Positions 1 through 10,756 of a stretch of 64,000 nucleotides of DNA are shown here, piece after piece (the stretch's first letter is position 1; each line of letters starts with the position of its first letter). The translations under genes were made by a program, and so were the position numbers. The notes below the pieces were generated by a model. That model saw only the letters and a list, made by a program, of their open reading frames with translations. It searched no databases and was not told the origin of the DNA. Source of the stretch: Myxococcus stipitatus (lineage in GTDB: Bacteria; Myxococcota; Myxococcia; Myxococcales; Myxococcaceae); the NCBI RefSeq assembly GCF_037414475.1, contig NZ_CP147913.1, positions 62,001-126,000 on the forward strand. Reading direction: 5' to 3'.

Positions 1-1604
1 GGACGCACCGCGGACACGACCAGGTCCGTCGTGCAGACGGTGCTGGCGCTGACCAGTTCGATGAGATCCCCCACCCGCACCTGCTTGTTGACGTCCGCCG
101 ACTGGGGGACTTCGAAGAGCGTGGGCGTGCTGAGGTCTCGCGTCACGTTGAACATGCCAGGGAAGACGCCCTGATAGATGAACCGGAAGGTCCCGCCGGG
201 GACCGACCCTTCGATCAAGGCCGTCCGGGTGACCTTGGGGCCCGTCGGATTCGCCGGGTCACACGGATACACCGTCGTCTGGGAGACATTGACGAGCGAG
301 GCGGCGCCCTCGACGGCGATATCGGCGGTGTCCGTCGCGTCGCGCACCACCACGTTCACGAAGGGCTTGCGCGTGTCGAGGTCGAACTCGCGCCGGTCAT
401 TGCCGGAGAAGAAGGTGATGGTGCCCGTCGACGAGGGCATGATGGCCAGCAACGGCACGATGGCCGGATTGCTCACCCCTCGGGGCTGCAAGCCATCCTT
501 GTCCACGAGGCTGAAGTTCACGGAGGCGTTGGGAATCAACGTCAACCCCGTGGGAATGCCCGCCGTCGGGCGGATGGGGAGCATGGTCGCGCCACTCAGG
601 TCCGTGGCCGTCTGGCCCGTCGCGGTGTCCACCGCGAGCACCCCCGTGCATGCCTCCGCGCCACCACACGCCAGCTCATCCTTGAGCCCGAAGACGAACT
701 GCCCCGCGACCATCTCCTGGAGTTCGTTCACGTTCGGGGTGCCCGGGTCATCCGCCCGGATCGTAACCCGCGGATGGGACACGACGAAGCGCACCGGGGT
801 GTTGCCGAACCCCGCGGACAGGTCACGCGTCGCGGTGGTGGGCGTCTTGCAATCGACGTTCGCCGTCGGCTCCGTGTCCGTCACCAGGAGCGTGCGCCCC
901 GTGAGCGCCGTGGCCTGCCGCGTGGCCACCACGAGCTGATTGTTCGGGAGCACCGCCATCGACTGGACGGACTCGCCCGGCAACAGGCAGAACAAGGTCA
1001 CCGGTGCTGGGACGACCTCACCCGCATCGAGCGCTTCGGGCCCTGGAATGGGCTGGCGCACGACCCGCGCCCCACCCGTGTCCTCGCCAAAGGGCGCATC
1101 CGGGTCCTGGATGGCGAAGTAGAGCACGCTGGGCCCCGGGGCCGCGCCCTCGGGGACCTCCGCGGGCGAGCGGGCCGCGAAGGCCGTCACGAGGCTGGGC
1201 GCCGTGAACTGGTGCACCTGCACCAACCTCGAGGGGTCCGCCGCCACCACCGAAACCCCCGCGCTCCCCGCGCTGCGCGCGTAGACGTAAGGGCCGGGCA
1301 ACGCCGAGCCGTCCGCCTTGTAACCCGTGTCCCGGGCCAACGCGTCCGGCCGGTCCAGCACGGGGATGGCCAGGGTCTGGAGCGGGTTGGGCGCGGGGAT
1401 GAAGTGCCGGTTGTCCGGGTCCCGCGCATCCAACACCTGGAGCTCGTCCCGGTCCGACGACGTGACGAAGACCAGCCCCCCCACGTAGGTCACGTCATAC
1501 GTGCCCGAGAGGCCCGCGAACCCTCGGCGTTCCTCGTTGGAGTCCGAGCACCCGGCCACCAGGCCGGCACATGCGAAGAACACAGGAAGGATGCCGCGCT
1601 TCAC
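1..1604 (-). CDS. Secreted lipoprotein, beta-propeller-like (3' end outside window)
   Basis: Open from a GTG at 1604 to the window edge, so the C-terminus is missing. The first 19 residues form a lipoprotein signal (hydrophobic stretch ending LVAGC, lipid Cys19). The rest is rich in short beta-strand-like blocks with phrases such as 'FVTSSDRDELQVLD' and 'VLAVDTATGQT', typical of YncE/YVTN-type propeller proteins; no named domain is certain. The GTG overlaps the TGA of the upstream gene (GTGA), and AGGAG lies 8 bases before it, so the two lipoprotein genes are translationally coupled. Probably sits in the outer membrane; function unknown. Confidence 0.8.
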   Translation of the reverse strand, partial: MKRGILPVFFACAGLVAGCSDSNEERRGFAGLSGTYDVTYVGGLVFVTSSDRDELQVLDARDPDNRHFIPAPNPLQTLAIPVLDRPDALARDTGYKADGSALPGPYVYARSAGSAGVSVVAADPSRLVQVHQFTAPSLVTAFAARSPAEVPEGAAPGPSVLYFAIQDPDAPFGEDTGGARVVRQPIPGPEALDAGEVVPAPVTLFCLLPGESVQSMAVLPNNQLVVATRQATALTGRTLLVTDTEPTANVDCKTPTTATRDLSAGFGNTPVRFVVSHPRVTIRADDPGTPNVNELQEMVAGQFVFGLKDELACGGAEACTGVLAVDTATGQTATDLSGATMLPIRPTAGIPTGLTLIPNASVNFSLVDKDGLQPRGVSNPAIVPLLAIMPSSTGTITFFSGNDRREFDLDTRKPFVNVVVRDATDTADIAVEGAASLVNVSQTTVYPCDPANPTGPKVTRTALIEGSVPGGTFRFIYQGVFPGMFNVTRDLSTPTLFEVPQSADVNKQVRVGDLIELVSASTVCTTDLVVSAVR

Positions 1605-3067
1605 GGGGAGGACTCCTGACACACGCTGGTTCCCTGGCGGCTGTCGCGCAGTTGCTGCGCGCCGAGCAGGGCGACCCGCCGCGCGTCCTGCGGCTGGTCG
1701 AGGTTGGGGATATCAATCACGGCGACACGGCCATCGCCGAAGGTCGTGGTGAACAGGCGCGCCGAGTTCCCCCGGATGTCCACCGCCAACCCGAAGGGCT
1801 GGCTGGGCTGCGCCGGGTCCTGGTTGCCCACCAGCACCTGGGCGACGAGCTGCCCCACCTCCTCGTCGTAGATGGAGACCGCTTCGTCGCCACTGCCCGT
1901 CACCGCCACCAGGTTGCCCCGGTTCGAGCCGCGCGGGATGATCTTCAGCTCGCTGGCACCCTCGGGGAGCGACAGCGCCGCCGCCACCCGCAGCACCGGC
2001 AGGTCGGCGCGGGCATTGTCGATGTCGAGGATGAGCAGGGTGTCCGGTCCGCGCGCCAGCAGGTAGACACGCTCCCGGTTGGGGTCCACTTGCGTGGGGT
2101 TGTCGCGCATCATCAGCGGCACCACCGCGAGGCCACGCGCCTCACGAATGGCGTAGAGCTCACGCAGGCTGCTGTCGAGGACGCGCCCCGTGTTCGTCCG
2201 GTCGACCAGCCGCAACACGAAGCTCGCGCCGACGGTGCCTCGGTCCGCCGTCGCGGCGTTCCGCCCGGAGGCGTAGATGTACCGCCCCCCGAACGCCACG
2301 GAGTTGGCGGCGCCCGGGGCGAGGTTGTCCACGCCCAGCGGCACGAAGCGCGAGGTGGTCAGCTCCTCGCGCGTCGGGGACGCCGCGGGCAGGTTCACCA
2401 GATACGCCTGGAGATCTCCAATCCTGTCGGTCCCCTGCGGCCCCACCAGCTCCGTGTGGGTCACCCAGACGAGCGAGTCCGGGTTGTTGCCCTCCACCGT
2501 GACCCCCAGCGGAGCGGGAGCCCCAGGCATCCCGTCCTTGTTCGCGCCCGGCACATTCACCAGCGACAGCGCATTCACCCGACAATCCACGGCGGTGCCG
2601 CCCTGCGCGCAGGTGAGGTTCTTGCCGTCCGCCGACACGTCGAGCACCTGCAGGAAGCTGTTCTCCGCGCGGGTCGGGACGAACAACCGCGGCGCGCGGC
2701 CGGGCGGGCTCCACAGCGCCATCTCTCCGGCGAAGCTGTCGATGAGCGCGTAGGACGTCGCGCCGACGTGCAGGTCCGTGAGCAACGCCGGGAAGCTCGA
2801 GACCTCGGCCGCGTCGGAGAAGTCCTTCCCGAAGGGTCTCAAGCCAATGGCATCCAGGTCCAGCGCCGACACCGCGCCGGAGGCGTAGCACTTGTCGAAG
2901 TTGGCCCCGGCCACGTACAGAAATCCGTTCGTGGACGCGAGGGCCTCGGGTCGCCAGAAGGCGATGCCGCTCGGATAGACGAGGCGAGTGGACGGCGGAG
3001 GCCGCGGCTCGGTGTCGACGGAACACGACGCGAGCAGCAGCGCGGAGGTGACAAGGTAGGCGCGCAT
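1601..3067 (-). CDS. Secreted lipoprotein, YncE-like beta-propeller
   Basis: 488 residues starting at the ATG at 3067. This start gives a canonical lipoprotein signal (MRAYLVTSALLLASC, lipid Cys15); an open frame extends further upstream but has no signal. The body repeats strand-rich units of the kind 'FLYVAGANFDKC', 'LLILDIDNARADLPVLRV' and 'RVAVIDIPNLDQP', as in YncE/YVTN propellers, which usually form 6-8 blades. Its end overlaps the next lipoprotein gene by 4 bases, so they probably act together at the cell surface. It lies downstream of glyQS after a 145-base gap. Substrate or partner unknown. Confidence 0.8.
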   Translation of the reverse strand: MRAYLVTSALLLASCSVDTEPRPPPSTRLVYPSGIAFWRPEALASTNGFLYVAGANFDKCYASGAVSALDLDAIGLRPFGKDFSDAAEVSSFPALLTDLHVGATSYALIDSFAGEMALWSPPGRAPRLFVPTRAENSFLQVLDVSADGKNLTCAQGGTAVDCRVNALSLVNVPGANKDGMPGAPAPLGVTVEGNNPDSLVWVTHTELVGPQGTDRIGDLQAYLVNLPAASPTREELTTSRFVPLGVDNLAPGAANSVAFGGRYIYASGRNAATADRGTVGASFVLRLVDRTNTGRVLDSSLRELYAIREARGLAVVPLMMRDNPTQVDPNRERVYLLARGPDTLLILDIDNARADLPVLRVAAALSLPEGASELKIIPRGSNRGNLVAVTGSGDEAVSIYDEEVGQLVAQVLVGNQDPAQPSQPFGLAVDIRGNSARLFTTTFGDGRVAVIDIPNLDQPQDARRVALLGAQQLRDSRQGTSVCQESSP

Positions 3068-3192
3068 CAGAGGGGGGCGGAGTGTAGGAAGGGGCCTCCC
3101 CCTGGGCAACCGGAAAGGGCGCCGGTCATTCCCGGGCGCCCTGCACCCGACGAACCGGCGCCCCCGGGGACGTGCTCCATTCCCCGGGGGGC

Positions 3193-3210
3193 AGGCGGCC
3201 ACGAGGCCGC
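3193..3210 (-). terminator. Possible hairpin terminator after glyS
   Basis: A 7-bp perfect inverted repeat (GGCGGCC/GGCCGCC) with a 4-base loop starts 2 bases after the glyS stop codon. No T-run follows, so it is at best a weak intrinsic terminator or a 3'-end stabiliser. Confidence 0.35.
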
Positions 3211-3212
3211 CG

Positions 3213-5307
3213 TCAGCTGGCCGTTTCGGCCTGAATCTTCGAGAAGTCGGCCACCTGGTTGAACAAGGCCCCAATCTCCACGAGCAACCGGATGCGGTTT
3301 TCCCGGAGGTCCTTGTCCTCGGCCATGACCATCACCTTGTCGAAGAAGGTGTCCACCGCGGGCTTCAACCCGGTGATTTCCTTCAGGGCGCCGGAGAAGT
3401 CGTCCGACTGGACCAGCCCCGCCACGGAGTTCCGGGCCTGCGTGAAGGCCGTGTGGAGCTGCCGCTCGGCGTCATCCACCAGCTTCTGGGGCTGGGTCTG
3501 CCCGCCAGCCACGTCGCGGCCCTGCTTCTCCACGATGTTGACCACGCGCTTGAACGCCGCCGCCAACGGCTGGAAGTCCGCCCGCCCGACGATGAGGCTC
3601 AGCGCCTCCAGGCGCCTGTGCGCCGACACCAGGTCGTCGAAGCCCGCGGCCAGCACCGCCTCCACCACGTCCGTGCGGTGCTGCTCGCCCCACAGCGCCT
3701 TGAGCCGGCCCCGGAAGAACTCCAGCACCTGCTCGCGAGGCGCGGGCTCGCCCGCCTTGCGCTTCACGTTGGCCAGCTTGGGCGCCAGCAGCCGCAGCGC
3801 CTCGTCCACCGCCACCGACAGGCTGAAGCGATAGCCCCGACCGAGCACCAGCCGGATGATGGCGAGGCAGGCCCGGCGCAGACCGAACGGGTCCGCGGCG
3901 CCGCTGGGCGCCTTGCCGATGGCGAAGATGCCGCACAACGAATCCAACCGGTCCGCGATGCCAATCAGCGCGCCCGCGTCCTTCGTGGGCAGCGCGTCCT
4001 CGGCGCCGCGCGGCAGGTAGTGCTCGAAGATGGCCAGGGCCACCGCTTCCGGCTCGCCGCTCGCGCGGGCGTACTCGCGGCCCATGACGCCCTGGAGCTC
4101 CGGGAACTCACCCACCATGCCCGTGACCAGGTCCGCCTTGGCCAGGGTGGCCGCGCGCTCGATGGTCGCGCTCTCCCCTGCCCGCTGCGTCTGGCCCGCG
4201 AGCCACACCGCCAGCGACCGGAAGCGCTCCACCTTCTCCAGGTACGTGCCCAGCTGCCCCTGCCACACCACGCGGCCCAGCTTCTCCACGCGGTCCATCA
4301 GCGGCGTCTTGCGGTCCTCGTCGTAGAAGAAGCGGCCGTCGGCCAGGCGCGCGCGCAACACCCGCTGGTAGCCGCGCAGGCTGAGCTGCTCGTCACGCAC
4401 GGGTGTGTTGGACACGGCGATGAACTTGGGCAGGAGCTTCCCCGCCCCGTCCACCAGCGAGAAATAGCGCTGGTGACCCTTCATCTCCTGCACCAGCACC
4501 TCTGGGGGCAGGTCCAGGTGGCGCTCCTCGAACGTGCCCACCACCGGGCTGGGCAGCTCCACCAGGTTCGTCACCTGGTCGACCAACCCCTCGTCCTCCA
4601 GGACCTGGCCACCGGCCGCCTTGGCCGCCGCCGTCACCTTCTGGACCAGCTGGGCGCGGCGCTTGGCGATATCCGCCACCACGTTCGCCTTCTCCAGCAC
4701 GGCCTCGTAGTCGCCCGGGGCCTTGAGCTCGATGGCGCCCGGCGAGAGGAAGCGGTGGCCGTAGGTGACGCGGCCGCTCTTCACGTCGCCAAACACCACG
4801 GGCACCACGTCGCCGCCCAAGAGCGCCAGCAGCCACTGCACCGGACGCGCGAAGGACGCCTCCACGTCACCCCAGCGCATGGACTTTCGGAAGTTGATGG
4901 AGTGCACCGCCACGTGCAGCGCGTCCTTCAGGATGTCCGCCGCCGGACGCCCCTTCTCCTCCACGCGGGCGGAGACGTACTCGCCCTTGGCCGTCTGCGC
5001 GCGGCCCAGCTGCTCCACGGTCAGCTTGAGGCCCTCGGCGAACTTCTCGGCCGCCTTGGTGGGCTTGCCCTGCGCGTCGAAGGCCGCCTTGGCGCTGGGC
5101 CCCAGCACCTCCTTCACCACGTCCTCGCCCGCGTCCGCCACGCCGCGCACCAGCACCGCCAGCCGCCGGGGCGTGCCGTAGACATTCACGTCGCCGTGCT
5201 TGAGCCGCGCGTCCGCCATCCGCTCCGTCACCACGCGCCGCAGGTCCTCCAGCGCGGGGCCAATGAACGAGGCCGGAATCTCCTCCGCTCCGACTTCCAG
5301 CAGCAGG

Positions 5308-5318
<11 letters not shown>
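3213..5318 (-). CDS. glyS: Glycyl-tRNA synthetase beta subunit
   Basis: 701 residues, close to the usual ~690 for bacterial GlyS. It opens with the family signature '[15 protein letters not shown]' and carries the recognisable core '[21 protein letters not shown]' and '[11 protein letters not shown]'. In the alpha2beta2 enzyme the beta subunit binds tRNA-Gly while GlyQ makes glycyl-adenylate. The start is a GTG at 5318 with GGAGG 6 bases upstream, inside the end of glyQ: the genes overlap by 11 bases, as expected for subunits made in equal amounts. Cytoplasmic and essential. Confidence 0.97.
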
Positions 5319-6300
<982 letters not shown>

Positions 6301-6386
6301 AGGCTTTCGGTGTCCTTCTCGCAGTGCGTCGAAGGAGAAGCCCGCGGACCCTAGTGAGGGGGGTCCGTGGGCGTCAAGGACGGCGC

Positions 6387-8765
6387 TCACTCCTTGAACA
6401 GAGGGAGGTCCGCCAGTCGGATTTGAATCGTCGTCTCCTTGCCGGGGTTGATGGGCGCGGACAGACGCCGGCTCACCGCGTCGGCATTCGAGGGGTCCAC
6501 CACTCGCAAGGAGTACGTCCCCACCGGGAGGGGGAACTTCCTCAGCGGCGTGGTCCCCAACTGGGTGGAGCCATCGAACACGGCCGCCGGAGGCACCGTG
6601 CTGAGACTGAGCCACCCCATCCCCGCCTTCGCGGCCCCTCGCGCGGAGCTGGTGTCCACCACCTCGGCCAGCGCATCCGGGTCCTGCGTCACGGTGGTGA
6701 CAGGTTCCGTGTCCGTCTTCGGCTTGGACTCCTTGCCACGTCCCCCACGCGCCCCACCCTTACCCGGGTCGACGGTCCCCTTCGCGACCGAGGTCTCCTT
6801 GTCCTTGCGCGTCCCCGAAGCGGACTTCACCACGGGCGCTTCCGGAGGGGGCGTGCGGACCTCGGGCTCGGGGGTGGGCTCGACGGCCGCGGCCTGGGCG
6901 GCCGGACGTGGGTCCGGCGCCGGGGTGGTGCCAGGGAACCCCGGCGGAGGCCCGGGCTTCTGCTGCGGAGGCCAGGCCGCGTCGAGCGCGGGGTCCTTCG
7001 CGGGTTGGGGGTCCAGCTCCGCCTTCACCCAGGCCTTCACGGACTCAAAGGCGGGGACGAACTGCGCGCGAACCAGCGGCTGGGTCGCCGCCCAGCCCAC
7101 GCCGCCCAGCAGCAGGAGCAGGAACAACCGCCCCACCCACTTCGACCCCGACGATTTCGCCGCGGGCGTCTGCACGGGCGTATCGGAACGTGAGCCACCT
7201 CGCGCCGCGCCCCGCGCGCTCCCACGAGCCCCCGCCGAGGCGGCCCCGGGACGCGGAGGCCGCGTGCGGAACTGCTGGGTCGACAGGTCGCTGGGTTCGT
7301 CGAGCGACTCCAGGTCCTCGGCCGCCTCCTCGACGGGCTCGGACCGGGGCCGAGGCGTCCGGGCGAACCCCGCCTCCAGCGCCGGCATGGGCCGGGGCGT
7401 GCGCTGTTGCGTTGACGCGGGCAGCTCCGCCTGGAGCTTTCTTGGCTGGGTCTTGGGGCCACTTCCCGCGCGGGTCGGAATCTCCGGGTCCGTCGCGGTG
7501 GCGGGCCGCCGCTGCGGCACGGGCTTGGGCCCGCTGCCCATCCCCGCCCGGGTGACGAGCTCCGGGTCCGTCGCGGTGGCGGGCCGCCGCTGCGGCACGG
7601 GCTTGGGCGCGCTGCTGCCGTCCGCCCGGGTCTGCGCCGTGCCGGAGCTCGGCACCGACGGCGTGAGCTGAGCCCGAGGCACGGGCAACTGGGCGGTGGA
7701 GGCGTGCTCGCCGCCTTCATCCTGCTGAAGCTCGCCGGCCGCCTCGCTCACCCGCGCGTCCTCGGCGCGGCTGGCCAGCTCCAGGAGCGTGCGCGTCTTC
7801 TGACGCTTCTCCTCGAACAGGGCCCCCATCACCTCGGTGACGCCGTCCTCGTCGAACAGCTCGGAGCCCAGCGCCGCCTCGATGGCGCGCGCCATCTCCC
7901 TGCACGTCGCGAAGCGCTGCCCCGCGTCTCGCGAGAGCGCCCGCATCACCACCGCGTCCAGGGCCTCCGGAATGATGGGGTTGCCCGCGCGAGGCGACAC
8001 CACGTCCGCCTCGACGATCTGCAACATCACCGCGGCTTCATGCGGACCGTTGAACAGCCGCTGCCCGGTGAGCAGCTCGTGCATCATCACGCCCACGGAG
8101 AACAGGTCGCTTCTCCCGTCCATCGCGTGGCCGCGCACCTGCTCCGGGGACATGTAGCCGCTGGTCCCCTTCACCGTGCCCACCTGCGTGCGGCCCAGCC
8201 GGCCACGCGCCTTCGCGATGCCGAAGTCGATCACCTTGACGACACCGTCGTAGGTGAGCATCACGTTCTTCGGCGAGACATCCCGATGCACCACCGCCAC
8301 CGGCCGCCCGGAGGGGTCCGTGAAGTGGTGGGCGTAGTGCAGCCCCAGGCACGTGTCGCGAATCACCCGGCCAATGAAGCCCAGCGGCAAGCCGTACTGC
8401 TTGCGCGCGGCGGCCTTGATGACCTGCTCCAGGTTCTGTCCTGGCAGGAACTCCATCGCCAGGTACAGCTCCCCGTCCTCCTCGCCCAGGTCGAACACCT
8501 GCCCGATGTTCGCGTGCGAGAACGCCGCGGTGATGCGCGCCTCGTCCAGGAACATCTGGACGAACTGCTCGTCCTTCTTGATGTCCGGGAGGATCTGTTT
8601 GACGGCGACGAACTTTCGAAATCCGCCCGGTCCCGAGGTGAAGGCGAGAAACAGCTCCGCCATTCCTCCCAACGAGAGGCGAGTGAGGATTTCGTACTTT
8701 CCGATGCGCCGCCCCCGGTCGGGATCTTCGCTGGCGCCAACCTGCCTGGCCATGAGCCCCAGCAT
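6387..8765 (-). CDS. Membrane-anchored Ser/Thr protein kinase with PEGA domain
   Basis: 792 residues from the ATG at 8765 (an ATG at 8753 is an alternative; neither has a clear ribosome site). The cytoplasmic kinase domain spans about residues 24-290 with Lys56 (VAVK), HRDVSPKN with catalytic Asp162, DFG at 180-182 and an SPEQ activation-segment end. A Pro/Arg-rich linker with a duplicated 26-residue unit follows. One membrane helix is at about 543-562, then a Pro/Lys-rich extracytoplasmic stretch and a PEGA domain at about 716-785, a fold often thought to bind surface polymers. The architecture suggests an envelope-sensing Hanks-type kinase. All catalytic residues are present. The signal is unknown. 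Confidence 0.93.
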   Translation of the reverse strand: MLGLMARQVGASEDPDRGRRIGKYEILTRLSLGGMAELFLAFTSGPGGFRKFVAVKQILPDIKKDEQFVQMFLDEARITAAFSHANIGQVFDLGEEDGELYLAMEFLPGQNLEQVIKAAARKQYGLPLGFIGRVIRDTCLGLHYAHHFTDPSGRPVAVVHRDVSPKNVMLTYDGVVKVIDFGIAKARGRLGRTQVGTVKGTSGYMSPEQVRGHAMDGRSDLFSVGVMMHELLTGQRLFNGPHEAAVMLQIVEADVVSPRAGNPIIPEALDAVVMRALSRDAGQRFATCREMARAIEAALGSELFDEDGVTEVMGALFEEKRQKTRTLLELASRAEDARVSEAAGELQQDEGGEHASTAQLPVPRAQLTPSVPSSGTAQTRADGSSAPKPVPQRRPATATDPELVTRAGMGSGPKPVPQRRPATATDPEIPTRAGSGPKTQPRKLQAELPASTQQRTPRPMPALEAGFARTPRPRSEPVEEAAEDLESLDEPSDLSTQQFRTRPPRPGAASAGARGSARGAARGGSRSDTPVQTPAAKSSGSKWVGRLFLLLLLGGVGWAATQPLVRAQFVPAFESVKAWVKAELDPQPAKDPALDAAWPPQQKPGPPPGFPGTTPAPDPRPAAQAAAVEPTPEPEVRTPPPEAPVVKSASGTRKDKETSVAKGTVDPGKGGARGGRGKESKPKTDTEPVTTVTQDPDALAEVVDTSSARGAAKAGMGWLSLSTVPPAAVFDGSTQLGTTPLRKFPLPVGTYSLRVVDPSNADAVSRRLSAPINPGKETTIQIRLADLPLFKE
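7482..7608. repeat. Two 49-bp direct repeats inside the kinase linker
   Basis: Copies at 7482-7530 and 7560-7608 are identical over 49 bases and 78 bases apart, so they add exactly 26 codons. They encode a duplicated [16 protein letters not shown] unit in the linker between kinase domain and membrane helix. Confidence 0.9.
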
Positions 8766-8936
8766 GTTAGCCGCGCGCTCCCACGCCGTCGATGAGTGTC
8801 GTGCGAAAAGGACCCACCCCCATGGGTGACACTCACCAGCGGGTTCAACCTCACCCCATGTCCGGGGCGACTCCTCTAGACTCCGCCGCTCCCAACACGG
8901 CGGCGCCCCCCGGGCTCCGCGCCGAAAGGACACCTC

Positions 8937-9353
8937 ATGCTTCGCCACGCCGAACGGCTGAGCCTCATCCTGGGAATCGCCACCGCCGCGCTGCTCGCCT
9001 GTTCTCCCGCGAGCGCGGAAGGTCCCGGAACTCCAGCGCCAACCCCGAACAAGAACACCCAGGCCAAGACGCCCCCGGCCGCCCCACCCGCGTCCAGCAA
9101 CGACGCGGCGAAGCCTCCCTCGGGCAAGGACACGACGGAGCCGGCCCCGGATGCCTCCGCGCCCAGTGACACGGGCGGCAAGTGCACCGGCAAGGCGACC
9201 TTCTGCGCGGTGTACTCGAGCATCTTCTGCAGCAGCCAGCCGGGGTGCGCCTACTCCTATGCCTCGAGGATGTGCATGGGCATCGCGGTGGAGTGCAACA
9301 AGGCCACCAACGCGGCCTTCTGCGGGAAGATCAAGGGCTGCACCTGGAAGTGA
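8937..9353 (+). CDS. Small exported cysteine-rich protein
   Basis: 138 residues with AAGGA 8 bases before the ATG. Residues 1-22 form an export signal ending LLAC (possible lipid Cys22); cleavage after SPASA is the alternative. A low-complexity Pro/Ala/Lys linker (about 28-80) leads to a compact C-terminal domain with eight cysteines, which suggests four disulfides in the periplasm or outside the cell. No family recognised. It is divergent from the PEGA kinase and shares the 171-base region between them. Codon usage matches its neighbours. Confidence 0.8.
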   Translation: MLRHAERLSLILGIATAALLACSPASAEGPGTPAPTPNKNTQAKTPPAAPPASSNDAAKPPSGKDTTEPAPDASAPSDTGGKCTGKATFCAVYSSIFCSSQPGCAYSYASRMCMGIAVECNKATNAAFCGKIKGCTWK

Positions 9354-9362
9354 CGCGCGCTG

Positions 9363-10562
9363 TCACGCACTCAAGGCGCGCACCCGCTCCGCCAGGTTCT
9401 GGGTGAAGAGCCGGTAGATGCGGAGCGCCGCGGCCTCGTGGGTGTCGAGGTAGTGCTCGAAGGCGGTGCGGCTGATGCGCAGTGCACGCACGGCCGTCCG
9501 CGCCCGCACGTGCGCGGACACCGGAGCGTCCTGCACCAGCGAAATCTCCCCGAGATAGGCCCCCGGCCCCAGTGAGTTGAGGCGCCGGGCGTCCGGCTCG
9601 GGGCCGCTGAAGACATCCACCGTCCCCTCCATGAGCACCAGGAGCCCCACGGCGGGCTCGCCCTTGCCCAGCACCACCGAGCCCTGCGCGAGCACGACCT
9701 GCCGGGCCTGCCGATAGAGGTCCTTCATGTCCTCCAGCGACAGCTCGCTGAAGATGGGGATGGCCTTGAGGAACCGGTACCCGTTGGCCACCGGCTTCGC
9801 GCTGGGCACGTTGCGGCGGCCCAACACCGCCTCCGCCTCCGCGTTCATCCCCATGCGGCGCAGGAGCCGGGCCCGCTCCGTCACCATCGCCGGCTCGGCG
9901 CGCGCCGCGTCGGAGCTAGTCAGCGAGTCCACCAGCACCGCGAGCGCCCGGTGCGTGAAGCCCTCCACGTCCAGAAGGCGGCACATGCGCAGCACCGCCT
10001 CGATGTAGCGAGGGTCCTCGGGCGTCACGCTGCCCAGGACCTCCACTTCGGCGTGTGGCTGGCCCAGCTCCCGGTAGAGGTCCGCCGCGTCGAAGGGGCG
10101 CTTGAGCCGGACCAGACACTGCGCCATCGACTCCCGGGCGCCCAGGCCGCGATACACCTCCAGCGCCCGCTCCAGGGCGCCGCCCCGCTCGAAGAACGCC
10201 GCCGCGCGCACGGAGTCCCCCGCGCGCAGCCACGCCTCCGCGGCATCCAGATACTGACCACTCTGGGCATACAGGTCTGCGGCGGCGGCATCATCGCCAC
10301 TGCCATCCATCAGCCGCGCGGCGCCCAGGAAGTCGCGCGCCCTGCGCAGCACCTCCACCAGCCCGCGCCGCTCCTTGGGGGGCCGCTGAGCCGCCTGCTT
10401 GCGCAGCCGCTCCCGCTGAGAGGCCCCCAGCTCCTCATAGAGCTGTGCCGCCTCTTCTGTTTCGTCCAGTTCCACCAGCGACCGCACCGCCCGCAACGCG
10501 CCGTCGGCATCCGTCCCCATGCGTGCGCCCCCCACGCTCTGACCGCCTGTGGCTCCTGGCAT
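9363..10562 (-). CDS. TPR-like protein with C-terminal cyclic-nucleotide-binding fold
   Basis: 399 residues. The ATG at 10562 is well supported by GGAGG 7 bases upstream. The first ~250 residues are helical repeats of TPR type (for example 'AADLYAQSGQYLDAAEAWLRAGD'). From about 262 there is a CRP/cNMP-binding beta-roll ('FSELSLEDMKDLYRQ', 'GAYLGEISLVQDAPVSAHVRA'). No helix-turn-helix is present, so it is not a transcription factor of CRP type. The phosphate-binding cassette lacks the usual Arg (PVSAHV where PRAATV is typical), so ligand binding is doubtful. A cytoplasmic scaffold or sensor is inferred. Confidence 0.85.
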   Translation of the reverse strand: MPGATGGQSVGGARMGTDADGALRAVRSLVELDETEEAAQLYEELGASQRERLRKQAAQRPPKERRGLVEVLRRARDFLGAARLMDGSGDDAAAADLYAQSGQYLDAAEAWLRAGDSVRAAAFFERGGALERALEVYRGLGARESMAQCLVRLKRPFDAADLYRELGQPHAEVEVLGSVTPEDPRYIEAVLRMCRLLDVEGFTHRALAVLVDSLTSSDAARAEPAMVTERARLLRRMGMNAEAEAVLGRRNVPSAKPVANGYRFLKAIPIFSELSLEDMKDLYRQARQVVLAQGSVVLGKGEPAVGLLVLMEGTVDVFSGPEPDARRLNSLGPGAYLGEISLVQDAPVSAHVRARTAVRALRISRTAFEHYLDTHEAAALRIYRLFTQNLAERVRALSA

Positions 10563-10756
10563 GTCTCATCCTCCGCCCGGTTCGGCGCTTCTATCGCGCC
10601 TGCCCCGATTGACTCGACGTCTCTGTCTCCATGAATCACCCTAAACGTGAGATAGAAAGCATCCAGTTGATTCGCCGCCCGGGCAATACACGCCACGATT
10701 CAACGTCAATAACGCGGGCCCCATCGGTTCCTCGCATCGCCCTGGCCAATCTCCCC

